The translations under genes were made by a program, and so were the position numbers. DNA of 64,000 bases from Flavobacteriales bacterium (GTDB lineage Bacteria; Bacteroidota; Bacteroidia; Flavobacteriales_G; Salibacteraceae), in the NCBI GenBank assembly GCA_003499525.1, contig DNTB01000093.1, positions 1 to 64,000 of the forward strand, given 5' to 3'. Below are positions 52,648-62,259 of this stretch, piece after piece (the first letter of the stretch is position 1; the number at the start of each line of letters is the position of its first letter). The notes beneath the pieces were generated by a model. The model did not search any database. It saw only the letters and a program-made list of their open reading frames with translations, and was not told the DNA's origin.

Positions 52648-54647
52648 GTAAATTTGAATCAGCAGTGGAACAGGGAATTCCGGAGCATATTCCTGAAATG
52701 CCCGATTTTGATGAATCTTTAAATCGGGCACCGGTACGAAAACTTTTGCTTTCAGAACAGGAACGGGATCTCGCATTGAGAAATGCACTGCGGTATTTTC
52801 CTGAAAAATGGCACTCGGAACTTGCTCCTGAATTTCTAAAGGAACTTCATACCTATGGTAGGATCTACATGCATAGATTTCGACCCGATTATGAGATGTA
52901 TGCCAGACCCGTTGATGAATACCCTGCCAACTGCGAGCAGGCAGCGGCTATCATGCATATGATTCAAAATAACCTCGATCCCAGAGTTGCTCAACATCCT
53001 TACGAATTGATTACTTATGGGGGAAATGGAGCTGTTTTTCAAAATTGGGCACAGTATCTCTTGGTAATGAAGTACTTGTCCATGATGACTTGCGAGCAAA
53101 CCTTAGTTATGTACTCGGGACATCCGTTGGGTTTATTTCCATCTCATAAAAATGCACCCCGCGTAGTGGTCACAAATGGGATGATGATCCCCAATTATTC
53201 CTCTCAAGACGACTGGGAGCGATTCAATGCTTTAGGGGTAACCCAATACGGTCAAATGACTGCAGGAAGTTACATGTATATCGGCCCGCAAGGCATAGTG
53301 CATGGTACCACCATCACCTTGATGAATGCCCGGAGGAAACACACTTCACCGGAAGACAAAGACATTAAGATTTTTGTATCCGCGGGCCTTGGTGGAATGA
53401 GTGGGGCTCAGCCAAAAGCCGGCGATATAGCCGGAATGATCTCAGTAGTTGCAGAAATTAACCCGAAAGCGGCTTACAAAAGGCATGAGCAGGGCTGGGT
53501 AGATGAACTGTACGAGAGCATTCTGGATGTGATCGACCGTGTGCAGCAAGCCAAAGAGAAAAACGAAGTAGTTTCATTAGCCTATGTAGGTAACGTAGTG
53601 GATGTATGGGAAACTTTCGCGGAATATGATGTTCATGTAGATCTCGGATCAGACCAGACCTCACTCCACAACCCCTGGGCAGGAGGATATTATCCGGTGG
53701 GGATCAGCTATGAGGAAGCCAATCAACTCATGGTTAAAGATCCGAAAGAATTTAAAAACCGTGTTCAGCAAAGCTTAATTCGACAGGTCAATGCCATAAA
53801 TCAACACGTTGCCCATGGAATGTATTTCTTCGACTACGGAAATGCTTTTTTACTTGAAGCTTCCAGGGCCGGAGCAGAGATTATGAATGACACAGGAGAT
53901 GGGTTCAGATATCCAAGTTATGTTGAAGATATAATGGGCCCTATGTTCTTCGATTATGGATTTGGACCCTTTCGGTGGGTTTGCGTTTCAGCCAGGCCTG
54001 AAGATTTAGATATTACCGATCAAATTGCGACAGATGTGCTGGAAAGCATTTTGCCAAACGCACCTAAAGAAATTCAGGGACAATTGCAGGATAACATCGA
54101 CTGGATTAAAGGAGCTCGACAGAATAAGCTGGTTGTAGGCTCGCAGGCCCGTATTCTGTATGCGGATGCTGAAGGCCGAAGAAAAATAGCACTGGAGTTT
54201 AATAAAGCTATTGCTGAAGGTCGAATTGGCCCCGTAGTTTTGGGTAGAGACCATCATGATGTTTCAGGAACAGATTCCCCTTATCGTGAAACGGCCAATA
54301 TTAAAGATGGCTCCATGTTTACTGCGGACATGGCCATTCAAAATGTCATCGGAGATTCGTTCAGAGGAGCAACCTGGGTTTCCATTCACAATGGCGGTGG
54401 AGTGGGCTGGGGAGAAGTAATGAATGGCGGGTTTGGATTGGTACTGGATGGATCTGAAGAAGCGGCAGGAAGAGCCAGTCAAATGCTTTTTTGGGATGTG
54501 AACAATGGTATCGCACGACGTTCGTGGGCAAGAAACCCTGATGCCATGTTTGCTGCTAAGAGAGAAATGGAAAGGACGCCTGGATTAGTACTTACCATGC
54601 CAAATATCGTTAATGATGCTGTTCTTGAAAGGGCTAAAACCAAATAA
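52644..54647 (+). CDS. hutU: Urocanate hydratase (long form)
   Basis: A 667-residue NAD-dependent enzyme of histidine breakdown that hydrates urocanate to imidazolone propionate. Family marks are TYGGNGAVFQNWAQY, SAGLGGMSGAQPKA, the cofactor region VDLGSDQTSLHNPWAGGYYPVG and HNGGGVGWGEVMNGGFG. It is about 100 residues longer than the common 550-residue type, as in several Bacteroidota. No other hut gene (hutH, hutI, hutG) is in the window. It is coupled to DUF5522 and followed closely by a CPBP protease. Confidence 0.95.
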   Translation: MSKFESAVEQGIPEHIPEMPDFDESLNRAPVRKLLLSEQERDLALRNALRYFPEKWHSELAPEFLKELHTYGRIYMHRFRPDYEMYARPVDEYPANCEQAAAIMHMIQNNLDPRVAQHPYELITYGGNGAVFQNWAQYLLVMKYLSMMTCEQTLVMYSGHPLGLFPSHKNAPRVVVTNGMMIPNYSSQDDWERFNALGVTQYGQMTAGSYMYIGPQGIVHGTTITLMNARRKHTSPEDKDIKIFVSAGLGGMSGAQPKAGDIAGMISVVAEINPKAAYKRHEQGWVDELYESILDVIDRVQQAKEKNEVVSLAYVGNVVDVWETFAEYDVHVDLGSDQTSLHNPWAGGYYPVGISYEEANQLMVKDPKEFKNRVQQSLIRQVNAINQHVAHGMYFFDYGNAFLLEASRAGAEIMNDTGDGFRYPSYVEDIMGPMFFDYGFGPFRWVCVSARPEDLDITDQIATDVLESILPNAPKEIQGQLQDNIDWIKGARQNKLVVGSQARILYADAEGRRKIALEFNKAIAEGRIGPVVLGRDHHDVSGTDSPYRETANIKDGSMFTADMAIQNVIGDSFRGATWVSIHNGGGVGWGEVMNGGFGLVLDGSEEAAGRASQMLFWDVNNGIARRSWARNPDAMFAAKREMERTPGLVLTMPNIVNDAVLERAKTK

Positions 54648-54652
54648 ATGTC

Positions 54653-55363
54653 TTGAATATCAGACAGTTAATTTCTTTCTTCAAGCTAAATAAAACAGAA
54701 TTGGTCCTGTGGGTGTCCATTGGGGTACTACTGGTACTCAAAATATATCAGGGAGATCGGATGTATTGGGTAGAGCACTTTGCTGAAGGCTTACCTCTTA
54801 ATGACGATTACAAATGGAGCATGTGGCTTTATCACCACTTTTCTACATTTATTCTCTTTGCAGTCATCCCTTCTTTAATTATCATTTTTGTCTTGAAAGA
54901 AAAGGTAGGGGAATATGGACTCAAATTGGGCGACTGGAAGTTTGGGTTATGGGCCACCGCTATTTCCTTTATAATAATGCCCTATTTAGTTTATCGTTCC
55001 AGCCTTAATCCTGAGCACTTTGAATTCTATCATGAAAATTTTCCCGTAGCATTGGCAAATTCCTCCCTAACTATGTTCGCTTTATGGGGGCTGTCATATT
55101 TACCTCATTACATCGGGTGGGAATTTTTCTTTAGGGGATATATGCTGCAGGGGTTTGGACGCAAATATGGATGGATAGCGGGCATTATGATTCCTACAAT
55201 TCTGACCACCCTAATGCACATTGGAAAACCCCAGGGCGAAACCTGGGGCGCTTTATTCGGGGGGGTGTATATGGGCTATCTCGCCTACAGGACCCGATCA
55301 ATAATTTGGCCCCTGCTTTTTCATTTTTATCTTGGAATGCTGAATACTTTTTTCTGCAGATGA
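54653..55363 (+). CDS. CPBP-family intramembrane metalloprotease
   Basis: A 236-residue membrane protein with about six hydrophobic segments. The motif WEFFFRGYMLQG corresponds to the family's EExxxR, and further conserved positions are TTLMHIGKP and LLFHFYLGMLN with histidines in the last helices. Usual substrates are prenylated or membrane peptides, unknown here. The start is a TTG at 54653, since the nearby ATG at 54648 meets a stop at once. It overlaps the next gene in ATGA and lies 5 bases after hutU. Confidence 0.83.
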   Translation: MNIRQLISFFKLNKTELVLWVSIGVLLVLKIYQGDRMYWVEHFAEGLPLNDDYKWSMWLYHHFSTFILFAVIPSLIIIFVLKEKVGEYGLKLGDWKFGLWATAISFIIMPYLVYRSSLNPEHFEFYHENFPVALANSSLTMFALWGLSYLPHYIGWEFFFRGYMLQGFGRKYGWIAGIMIPTILTTLMHIGKPQGETWGALFGGVYMGYLAYRTRSIIWPLLFHFYLGMLNTFFCR

Positions 55364-56358
55364 AAAGAGCACTGGTTACTGGGGCTAGAGGTTTTCTCGG
55401 AGCAGAACTCTCAGCATTGCTATTACAAAATGGCATTGAGGTAAACGCAATGTACCGTCCGAGAACAAAATTGCGATCGGATCTCATTGAACATCCCAGA
55501 TTGATGCCCGTCAAAGCAGATATTCTCAACAAAGAGTCTTTAAAAAATGCCATGAAATATTGCGACACGGTATTTCATTTGGCGGCTTTCGCAAAACCCT
55601 GGCATAAGAACAGGGAAACCTTCTTTGAAATAAATGTATTGGGAACAAAAAACGTTCTTGATATAGCAGTTGAGATAGGTGTAAAGAGAGTTATTCTGGT
55701 TTCAACGGCAGGAACATTTGGCCCCCAAAAAAATGAAACCTTGGTTTCGGAATCCACCAGGCCAGATAGGTCCTTATATACTGATTATGAGCGAACTAAA
55801 TTCGAGGCCTTACTACTTGCAGAAGATTATTTAGCTCAAGGCTTAGAGGTGGTTACTGTGAGTCCAACCCGGGTGTTTGGTCCTGGCGAAATGAGTGTAA
55901 GCAATGCGGTAACAAAAATTGTACATGATTACATTTATAAGGGATTTCGATATGTTCCAGGGAATGGCAATTCTATGGGTAACTATGTATTTGTATCAGA
56001 TGTTGTACAGGGAATTTTTCTTGCAGCGCAGAAGGGAAGGTCTGGTGAGAATTACATCTTAGGAGGATATAACCTTACATACAGGGAACTGTACAACGCC
56101 ATTGGCGATTCCTCTGGAAAGAGACATCAACTCATTTCTGTGCCTCTTGGTATTATGATAGCGGTTTCATGGGTTATGGAAAAGGTTGCCAATATTACCG
56201 GACGACCTCCCGCCATAACCCCGCCCTTTGTTCGAAAGTATTCCTACAACTGGGGAACGGATATTTCCAAAGCTCAAAAGCATTTAAACTACGACATACT
56301 TCCTTTTCAAGATGCTATGAACCAAACAATTAGCTGGATTAGAGAAAATAATTCGTAG
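55360..56358 (+). CDS. NAD-dependent epimerase/dehydratase family protein (SDR extended)
   Basis: A 332-residue soluble enzyme. The Rossmann motif ALVTGARGFLGAELSALL binds NAD(P). The catalytic Tyr-Lys-type pair would lie around LYTDYERTKFEA (Tyr, Lys at YxxxK). The C-half has VFGPGEMSVSNAV and a membrane-near hydrophobic stretch (PLGIMIAVSWVMEKVANI), like 3-beta-hydroxysteroid dehydrogenase or dihydroflavonol-type members. The substrate is not known. It is coupled to the CPBP gene. Confidence 0.85.
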   Translation: MKRALVTGARGFLGAELSALLLQNGIEVNAMYRPRTKLRSDLIEHPRLMPVKADILNKESLKNAMKYCDTVFHLAAFAKPWHKNRETFFEINVLGTKNVLDIAVEIGVKRVILVSTAGTFGPQKNETLVSESTRPDRSLYTDYERTKFEALLLAEDYLAQGLEVVTVSPTRVFGPGEMSVSNAVTKIVHDYIYKGFRYVPGNGNSMGNYVFVSDVVQGIFLAAQKGRSGENYILGGYNLTYRELYNAIGDSSGKRHQLISVPLGIMIAVSWVMEKVANITGRPPAITPPFVRKYSYNWGTDISKAQKHLNYDILPFQDAMNQTISWIRENNS

Positions 56359-56410
56359 TTCGCCAACGCTGATCATTGTTCTTGGGTATTATCATCAGGA
56401 CCCAATAGAA

Positions 56411-57940
56411 ATGAAACTAATTGTTACACTACTGGCACTGATAACTCTCCTCACTACTCCATCTGTGCGATCACAGACCTGCACTGGTCAATTCACCTTA
56501 ACCTATGACAGTCTTGCCCGTGAATACACTGCAAGCGCCCTTTATGGCGCGCCCGGAACCCAATACACTTGGGAAATGGCTTCCTACAATGGATGTTTCC
56601 ATACATTTCCGAATCAGCAAACCATTGTCTTTTTGGAGGACTCGGGTCCATGCTTTGGTCAAACTGAACTTATGCTGACTGTAGATAATTCAAATACAGG
56701 CTGTTTTGACTTTCATTCCGAGTGGTTGACTTTATGGGATACCGGATGCGTTCTTAACGATCCATTTAATATTTATGAATGTGGGTTGGGGATTGAAGCA
56801 GAAATGTCATTTGCTCCTGTTACTCTATCATATGCACACTGGGACTTTGGAGATGGAAATACCATCCCATGGCAATTATCTATTCCTCCATATCATGAAG
56901 TGCATGTATACGACCAACCAGGTACCTATACGGTGAGTTTGTCTGTAGTTGATTCTATAGATGGCTGTCCATTGCAAACGATTACAACATTAGCAGTGGT
57001 AGATACCGTTGATACAGCTATCATCGATGTAGAACTCTGCACAGATAGCACGCTGAGCGTCTCAAGCCTGGCAGATTCCTGCACAATCTACTTGATTGAA
57101 TCAGACTCGGCACAGGGAATTCTGACTCTTGAGGACAGTTTGGAGTCCTCAAACGGAGCGGTGCTCATAGACATTGCTTATGGACATTATCTCATAAAGG
57201 GGTCCTTGCATCCAAATACACCAGATTATCTAAATTATTTACCTAGTTACTATGGCCCGGGAAACAGAGGGGTGCTCTTCTGGCATGAGGCTCTGCCAGT
57301 GAATGCCGTTTCATGTATTCCGGGTGGTGCCGGCAGCACATTTGAATATGATCTTATTCAAGGAATAAACCCCGGTGGACCAGGTTTTATTGGGGGGTTG
57401 GTGTCGCAAGGGGCGAATAAGACCTACAGCCCCGGCGACCCAATTCCCGGAATTCACATTCTCATCCTCGATGCTAACATGAATCCCGTTTCATGGGGAG
57501 TAAGTGATTCCTACGGAGTTTTTCGTATTGATAACCTTCCCTTGGGCGATTTTTACATCTATCCCGAAGTGGCGGGTATACCCAGCTCTCCAATGCTGGT
57601 GACATTGTCGGCCTTACAGGACTCGATAAATACGGTTGATATAACCGTAGACAGCAATGGTGCTATCGTTTCAACTGTGGTTACCGCAATGTCTCCTATG
57701 TCAACAGAGAAAATTCAAGTCTTTCCAATACCATCGAGAGATATTGTAATTATTCAGGGCCTTCAGGGAGAATCTACCGTTCTGGATTTGTATAATCTCA
57801 ATGGCAAAATGATCTATAGTGCGAGGACTAATTCAGAAGGGAGAAAAGAAGTTGACCTTTCAAATCTCCCTGACGGAGTATACTTATTGAGTATTTCAAA
57901 TAAACATAAGAAGGTGATAAAAAGAATTGTAAAAATTTAG
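56411..57940 (+). CDS. Secreted type IX cargo protein with PKD-like region and type A sorting domain
   Basis: A 509-residue exported protein with a signal peptide (residues 1-21, end SVRSQ). The middle contains a PKD-like fold (AHWDFGDGNTIPW followed by HVYDQPGTYTVSLSVVD). A short carboxypeptidase-like segment (GVSDSYGVFRIDNLPLGDFYI) lies around residue 360-390. The last 75 residues are a type A type IX sorting domain (VFPIPSRDIVIIQG, VLDLYNLNGKMIYS, LPDGVYLLSI, KRIVKI), which PorU would cleave. Role unknown, perhaps adhesion. Confidence 0.88.
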   Translation: MKLIVTLLALITLLTTPSVRSQTCTGQFTLTYDSLAREYTASALYGAPGTQYTWEMASYNGCFHTFPNQQTIVFLEDSGPCFGQTELMLTVDNSNTGCFDFHSEWLTLWDTGCVLNDPFNIYECGLGIEAEMSFAPVTLSYAHWDFGDGNTIPWQLSIPPYHEVHVYDQPGTYTVSLSVVDSIDGCPLQTITTLAVVDTVDTAIIDVELCTDSTLSVSSLADSCTIYLIESDSAQGILTLEDSLESSNGAVLIDIAYGHYLIKGSLHPNTPDYLNYLPSYYGPGNRGVLFWHEALPVNAVSCIPGGAGSTFEYDLIQGINPGGPGFIGGLVSQGANKTYSPGDPIPGIHILILDANMNPVSWGVSDSYGVFRIDNLPLGDFYIYPEVAGIPSSPMLVTLSALQDSINTVDITVDSNGAIVSTVVTAMSPMSTEKIQVFPIPSRDIVIIQGLQGESTVLDLYNLNGKMIYSARTNSEGRKEVDLSNLPDGVYLLSISNKHKKVIKRIVKI

Positions 57941-57955
57941 TTTCCCTTATCCTTG

Positions 57956-57989
57956 AAAGGGGGTGGTACATTTGTGCCGCCTCCTTTTT
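57956..57989 (+). terminator. Terminator between the cargo gene and the second ECF sigma factor
   Basis: A 14-pair stem (left arm 57956-57969, right arm 57974-57987, three G-T pairs) encloses ATTT and ends in a T run. The sigma factor ATG lies 4 bases further at 57993. Confidence 0.8.
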
Positions 57990-57992
57990 GTT

Positions 57993-58568
57993 ATGAAGCC
58001 GGACAGCAAACTCATAAAGAAATGCCTTAATGGCAAAGAAAAAGCTCATTACGAGCTTTTTAAGCTTTGCTTTCCATATCTAATGTCTATAGCATCAAGG
58101 TATTACACCAATCAGGAAGATGCCTTAACAGCACTGAATGATGCTTTCTTGAAAATACTGAAGAACCTGGCAAAATATGACCCAACAAGATCATGGATGG
58201 CCTGGATGAAAACCATTTTGGTCAATACGATTCTCAACGACTTTAGGGATAACCGGAAACACTTTGAACTTAATAAGCTTGCTGATGAAGAGGATATTAC
58301 GGAGAATACAGTATATCTGAGTATCGATGAAATAAACGATCGCGTAGACGAAGCTCATCTCATTCGGTTTGTTGAAGAACTTCCAGACATCAACCGAAAG
58401 GTGTTTAACCTTCACGCCATTGATGGTTATAAACACCGGGAAATCAGTGAGTTACTGGAAATTCCAGTAGGTACATCAAGATGGATATTAAATCAGGCCC
58501 GAAAAATATTAATGCAAAGGATACTGGATGAAACAGGAGTTGGAATTAAACTAAATGAAGCAAAATGA
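57993..58568 (+). CDS. ECF-type RNA polymerase sigma factor (second)
   Basis: A 191-residue sigma-70-family protein. Region 2 spans LFKLCFPYLMSIASRYYTNQEDALTALNDAFLKIL, in short RYYTNQEDALTALN, with WMAWMKTILVNTILNDFR. Region 4 is EELPDINRKVFNLHAIDGYKHREISELL with a helix around PVGTSRWILNQARKIL. The ATG at 57993 is chosen because the sequence upstream is terminator. Its stop overlaps the next gene in ATGA, the usual coupling of sigma with anti-sigma. Confidence 0.92.
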   Translation: MKPDSKLIKKCLNGKEKAHYELFKLCFPYLMSIASRYYTNQEDALTALNDAFLKILKNLAKYDPTRSWMAWMKTILVNTILNDFRDNRKHFELNKLADEEDITENTVYLSIDEINDRVDEAHLIRFVEELPDINRKVFNLHAIDGYKHREISELLEIPVGTSRWILNQARKILMQRILDETGVGIKLNEAK

Positions 58569-60100
58569 AACCTGAGGAAATAGATAAACTATATCGTAGT
58601 ATCTACGATAAGCAGTCCTTCGCTTTTGAGGAGAAGCACTGGGCTGCTTTCAAAAACCAAAGACAAGGGAGGAGTTATTTCAGTAGCTGGCCATTCCTCT
58701 TTGTATATGTCTTCTCAGGGATGTTCGCTGCATTTATGTTGTTTACAACATCAAACATTCCAAACGCATCAAAAATCAGTACTGCTGGCATCGATAGCAA
58801 AAATGCATCCGATCCCTCCTCAATTCGGACTTCTGTAAGGCTTGATGTAGAACCATCCATTAATTCCAATACAAATCCTCCGGTAAACCCAAATACGATT
58901 GAAAGTACCTATGAGACTTCTCAATCTGGAAAGTCTACAATACGAGATAGAACAGCTATTCATAATCCCAATGAATTCGAATTGATAGCCTCAAATGAAG
59001 AAGAGACCCATCGCCACAGAGATCGTCAGATGTATTTCGCCCTGTCTTCTCTTCCGGCATATCAGGGAAATTCTGCAATTCCGGTAGAATGGAAACAACA
59101 ATTGCTGAGTCGGCAAATAGGACTGTCAGATTTTAAAATTGAGAATCACACTGAACAAGATCGGGTATTCACAGAGTCTGATCAAACGACAAAATCCAGC
59201 ACATCAGCAGAAGAAATGTTTGATTATGATGAAAATATATATAACGGTGTGGCCTTTAAGTCAGCGCCGATAGCTATGAGTACTGTTTCAACCGAAGCTC
59301 CAAAAGAAAAGAATGAAGGATTAAGAAAGACTGAAGAACAGGATGCTGAAACACCTGAAAGTATAACTGAGTTGGATGAGTCAAATCGCGAAGAATTCGT
59401 AGGACTATCCAGAATGAGAATAAAGACCCCTTCTATCAATATGCCAGACTGGAAATTCCGGGTAAGTAAGGGAAAGAATCATTGGGGAGGTCTGCCCAGA
59501 TTGGCCAGGCCATTGAACTTTAAAGCTTTCGCAGGACATTATTGGGGAATGAGCTATGATGTTCCTCTTTCATTGTCTGAGGTCAATAATCAACCGTATA
59601 TGCAAAACGTGGAGGTACTGGTGGAATTAATTGTCCGTAACCGAATCAGTTTTCAGGGAGGTTTGGGATTTTCCAATATTTATGAGCAACAGACTTATGA
59701 TTGGATAGAAACCTCCGGAAATCAACAGCGAATTGAAGAAGAATTAAAAATCAGTGCACTAAATATCCCGGTAAATGTTAACTACAACCTCAGTTTTTGG
59801 AGAATGCACTGGAAAATGGGAACGGGGTTTACAGTGGGCATAGTAATGAACTCTCAGGGTAAATTGGTAGATCCCAGAGAAAACCCACCCCTTCTCGAAC
59901 CGAATAACACATTCTACAATACCTTCTATATGGATTGGAATTTCTACAATGAAATAGGAATGCTTATTACAGATCACTGGGCCCTGACATTAAAACCAGA
60001 AGTAAAAGTCAACATTAACTCCATGTATACCTCTAGTTTCTGGTTGCCAAGAAAAAACCTGTATTACGGAGTGGGGTTTGGGATAATTTACAGTTGGTAG
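58565..60100 (+). CDS. Inner-membrane-anchored protein with predicted outer-membrane barrel-like C-domain; possible anti-sigma regulator
   Basis: A 511-residue protein. The N-terminal 38 residues are charged and cytoplasmic, followed by one transmembrane helix (WPFLFVYVFSGMFAAFML). A long low-complexity Ser/Thr/Glu-rich linker (about residues 65-310) follows. The last 190 residues have alternating hydrophobic strands and aromatic girdles (ISFQGGLGFSNIYEQ, NIPVNVNYNLSFW, MGTGFTVGIVM, WALTLKPEVKVNI, YYGVGFGIIYSW) like an outer-membrane barrel. Its tight coupling to the sigma factor gene suggests an anti-sigma protein bridging both membranes. No zinc-finger motif is seen. It is convergent with the Crp gene, one base apart. 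Confidence 0.75.
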   Translation: MKPEEIDKLYRSIYDKQSFAFEEKHWAAFKNQRQGRSYFSSWPFLFVYVFSGMFAAFMLFTTSNIPNASKISTAGIDSKNASDPSSIRTSVRLDVEPSINSNTNPPVNPNTIESTYETSQSGKSTIRDRTAIHNPNEFELIASNEEETHRHRDRQMYFALSSLPAYQGNSAIPVEWKQQLLSRQIGLSDFKIENHTEQDRVFTESDQTTKSSTSAEEMFDYDENIYNGVAFKSAPIAMSTVSTEAPKEKNEGLRKTEEQDAETPESITELDESNREEFVGLSRMRIKTPSINMPDWKFRVSKGKNHWGGLPRLARPLNFKAFAGHYWGMSYDVPLSLSEVNNQPYMQNVEVLVELIVRNRISFQGGLGFSNIYEQQTYDWIETSGNQQRIEEELKISALNIPVNVNYNLSFWRMHWKMGTGFTVGIVMNSQGKLVDPRENPPLLEPNNTFYNTFYMDWNFYNEIGMLITDHWALTLKPEVKVNINSMYTSSFWLPRKNLYYGVGFGIIYSW

Positions 60101-60101
60101 T

Positions 60102-60743
60102 CTACTTCCTAATTAACTTAATCGCATTTCGGGATAGCTCTACCAGACCCTTACGTTCCATTTGCTTGAGAAGACGCGAAACTACCTCTCTTGAAGTATT
60201 AAGCTCAATCGCAATATTCTGATGAGTATCCTTAATGACGTCACTTTCAATGGCATTGGCCGTATTTTCCAGATAAGCAATCAGTCGCTCGTCCATTTTC
60301 TTGAAGGCAATACTGTCAATGGTTCTCAACATCTCATTCAGTCTTTCGCCATAGGTTTTCACCACAAACTGATACCAGGATCTATATTTCATCATAAACT
60401 GATCCATGTATTCTATTGGTATGGCAATAATTTGAGTGGGCTCAATGGCCACGGCTCTGACCTGGCTGATTTGATTGTGTAGGGTGCATACCAGAGATAT
60501 AGCACACGCCTCACTGCTGTTGAGGTAATAGAGAAAGAGCTCATTACCACCTTCATCCTCGCGGTATATTTTTAGTTTTCCATGGACTACCAATGGGATG
60601 GTCTTAACGTATTGACCGACATCCATGATATGTTCACCTTCATCGACGTCCTTAATAAACCCGACTTTAGATATTTCTTCACGCAATTCTGATTCGTAAA
60701 ACTGAGGAAAACTCTGATTGACCAGATTCAGGACTTCTATCAT
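60102..60743 (-). CDS. Crp/Fnr family transcriptional regulator
   Basis: A 213-residue regulator (ATG at 60743; an upstream in-frame start at 60770 is possible). The cyclic-nucleotide-type sensor domain covers residues 1-140 (DEGEHIMDVGQYVKTIPLVV) and has two cysteines at 80 and 86 (SEACAISLVCTL). The helix-turn-helix is near the C-terminus (HQNIAIELNTSREVVSRLLKQMERKG, in short TSREVVSRLLKQ). It could recognise TGTGA-N6-TCACA sites such as that at 35219, but this is inference. Confidence 0.9.
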   Translation of the reverse strand: MIEVLNLVNQSFPQFYESELREEISKVGFIKDVDEGEHIMDVGQYVKTIPLVVHGKLKIYREDEGGNELFLYYLNSSEACAISLVCTLHNQISQVRAVAIEPTQIIAIPIEYMDQFMMKYRSWYQFVVKTYGERLNEMLRTIDSIAFKKMDERLIAYLENTANAIESDVIKDTHQNIAIELNTSREVVSRLLKQMERKGLVELSRNAIKLIRK

Positions 60744-60817
60744 AACGACAAAAATAGGATGCTTAACCATATAAAAAAGACAAACTTATCTCATCAGTTC
60801 AACTGCTTTGAAAGACT

Positions 60818-60825
60818 TACTTTTG
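60818..60825 (+). promoter_or_regulatory. Possible -7 element of tig-clpP-clpX (TACTTTTG)
   Basis: TACTTTTG fits TAnnTTTG, 36 bases before the tig ATG. The following bases TTTGCAGGCCT are shared with the promoter region of tRNA-Val(TAC), where they occur at a similar place. Confidence 0.45.
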
Positions 60826-60861
60826 CAGGCCTTAATAGAAACCGTATTATTATTCAAGTAA

Positions 60862-62259
60862 ATGAATACACAGCATGAATTGATGGATGAAATCAATGGA
60901 ACCATCAAAATAGATCTCGAGCGAAGTGATTATGCCGATAAAGTAGAACAAATACTCCGCGACTATAGAAAAAAGGCCGATATGCCAGGCTTTAGAAAAG
61001 GACATGTGCCTATGGGAATGATCAAAAAGCTCTATGGAACCAGTGTTTTAGTCAATGAAGTCAATCAAAAACTCTCAGAAGAAATTGACAAATACATCAA
61101 TGAAAACGCACTTCGGGTACTGGGGAGCCCACTTCCTGAGGAGAACCAAAGCATAGAACTCGATGTGAACAAGATGGGTGACCTGTCCTTCTCTTACAAG
61201 ATAGGCCTGGCTCCAGAGATTGAGTTTACCGCATCAGATAAAATCAAGTTTACTGAGCATAAAATTTTAATCGATGATGAACTCATCGATAAATATGCCG
61301 ATGACATCAGGCGTCGTTATGGAAAATTTTCTGAGGTGGATGAGGCTGGTGAAAATGATATGCTTGGCGGAGAGTTTGTTGAATATCTTGGTGGGGAAGA
61401 AGTGCAGGGCGGAATTCGAAATAAATCTACTATAGCTCTTGAGTTTCTGGAAAATGAAAACTTGAAAAACCAATTATTAGGTCTAACCAAAGGTGAGAGC
61501 ATCATTGTCGATCCGAACGAAGTTAGTAAAGGCAAAGATGACCTCATGAAAATGCTCAACATCAGTACAGCACAGGTTGAAGAAATAAGCAATGAGTTTA
61601 ACTTCACGGTTGAGACTATCTACCATGCCGAACCGGCTGAACTGGACCAGGATTTTTTCGATAAACTATATGGCAAAGACGAAGTCGCTGATGAGGCCGG
61701 TTTTAGAGAAAAAATTCGTGAAGAACTTCAAAAACAGTTTGCGCAGTATGAGGATGTCATGCTGTACCGATTGATTAAAGAAGATCTGGTTAAGAAAGTA
61801 AATCCCACGCTACCCGATGAGTTTTTGAAAGAGTTTTTGGCGAAGAGCAATGAGGAAATGACCGAGGACCAGTTAGAAACCGAGTATCCCAAATATGCCG
61901 AAGGTGTTCGTTGGAACCTTATAGAGGAGAAGATTGTTAAAGATAACGGTTTGCAGATTCAGCAAGAAGAATTAACCAACTATGTCAAGGAACAAATGAG
62001 AAAACAATTTGCGATGTACGGTCAGCCCGAAGTTGGTGAAGATCTTCTGAACTCCACAACACAAAACATTCTGGCCAACCAGGAGGAAGCTAAAAAGTTA
62101 TTTGAGGAGTTGTATTTTCAAAAAATGATGGATTTCTTCAGGTCAACATTCAAGCTGAAAGAAAAGGAAGTGAGCTATGATGATTTTGTTAAATTAGCCA
62201 CAGGTGAGACCCCGAAAAAAGGAATACTCAATACAATTTCAAACTTATTTGGACAATAA
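60862..62259 (+). CDS. tig: Trigger factor, ribosome-associated chaperone
   Basis: A 465-residue chaperone. The ribosome-binding N-domain contains the family signature YRKKADMPGFRKGHVPMGMIKKLYG, in short GFRKGHVP. A shortened FKBP-like domain (GENDMLGGEFVEYLGGEEV) and the helical C-domain (VKKVNPTLPDEFLKEFL through YDDFVKLAT) follow. It catches nascent chains at the ribosome exit. It starts the tig-clpP-clpX unit, and its stop overlaps clpP in TAATG. Confidence 0.95.
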   Translation: MNTQHELMDEINGTIKIDLERSDYADKVEQILRDYRKKADMPGFRKGHVPMGMIKKLYGTSVLVNEVNQKLSEEIDKYINENALRVLGSPLPEENQSIELDVNKMGDLSFSYKIGLAPEIEFTASDKIKFTEHKILIDDELIDKYADDIRRRYGKFSEVDEAGENDMLGGEFVEYLGGEEVQGGIRNKSTIALEFLENENLKNQLLGLTKGESIIVDPNEVSKGKDDLMKMLNISTAQVEEISNEFNFTVETIYHAEPAELDQDFFDKLYGKDEVADEAGFREKIREELQKQFAQYEDVMLYRLIKEDLVKKVNPTLPDEFLKEFLAKSNEEMTEDQLETEYPKYAEGVRWNLIEEKIVKDNGLQIQQEELTNYVKEQMRKQFAMYGQPEVGEDLLNSTTQNILANQEEAKKLFEELYFQKMMDFFRSTFKLKEKEVSYDDFVKLATGETPKKGILNTISNLFGQ

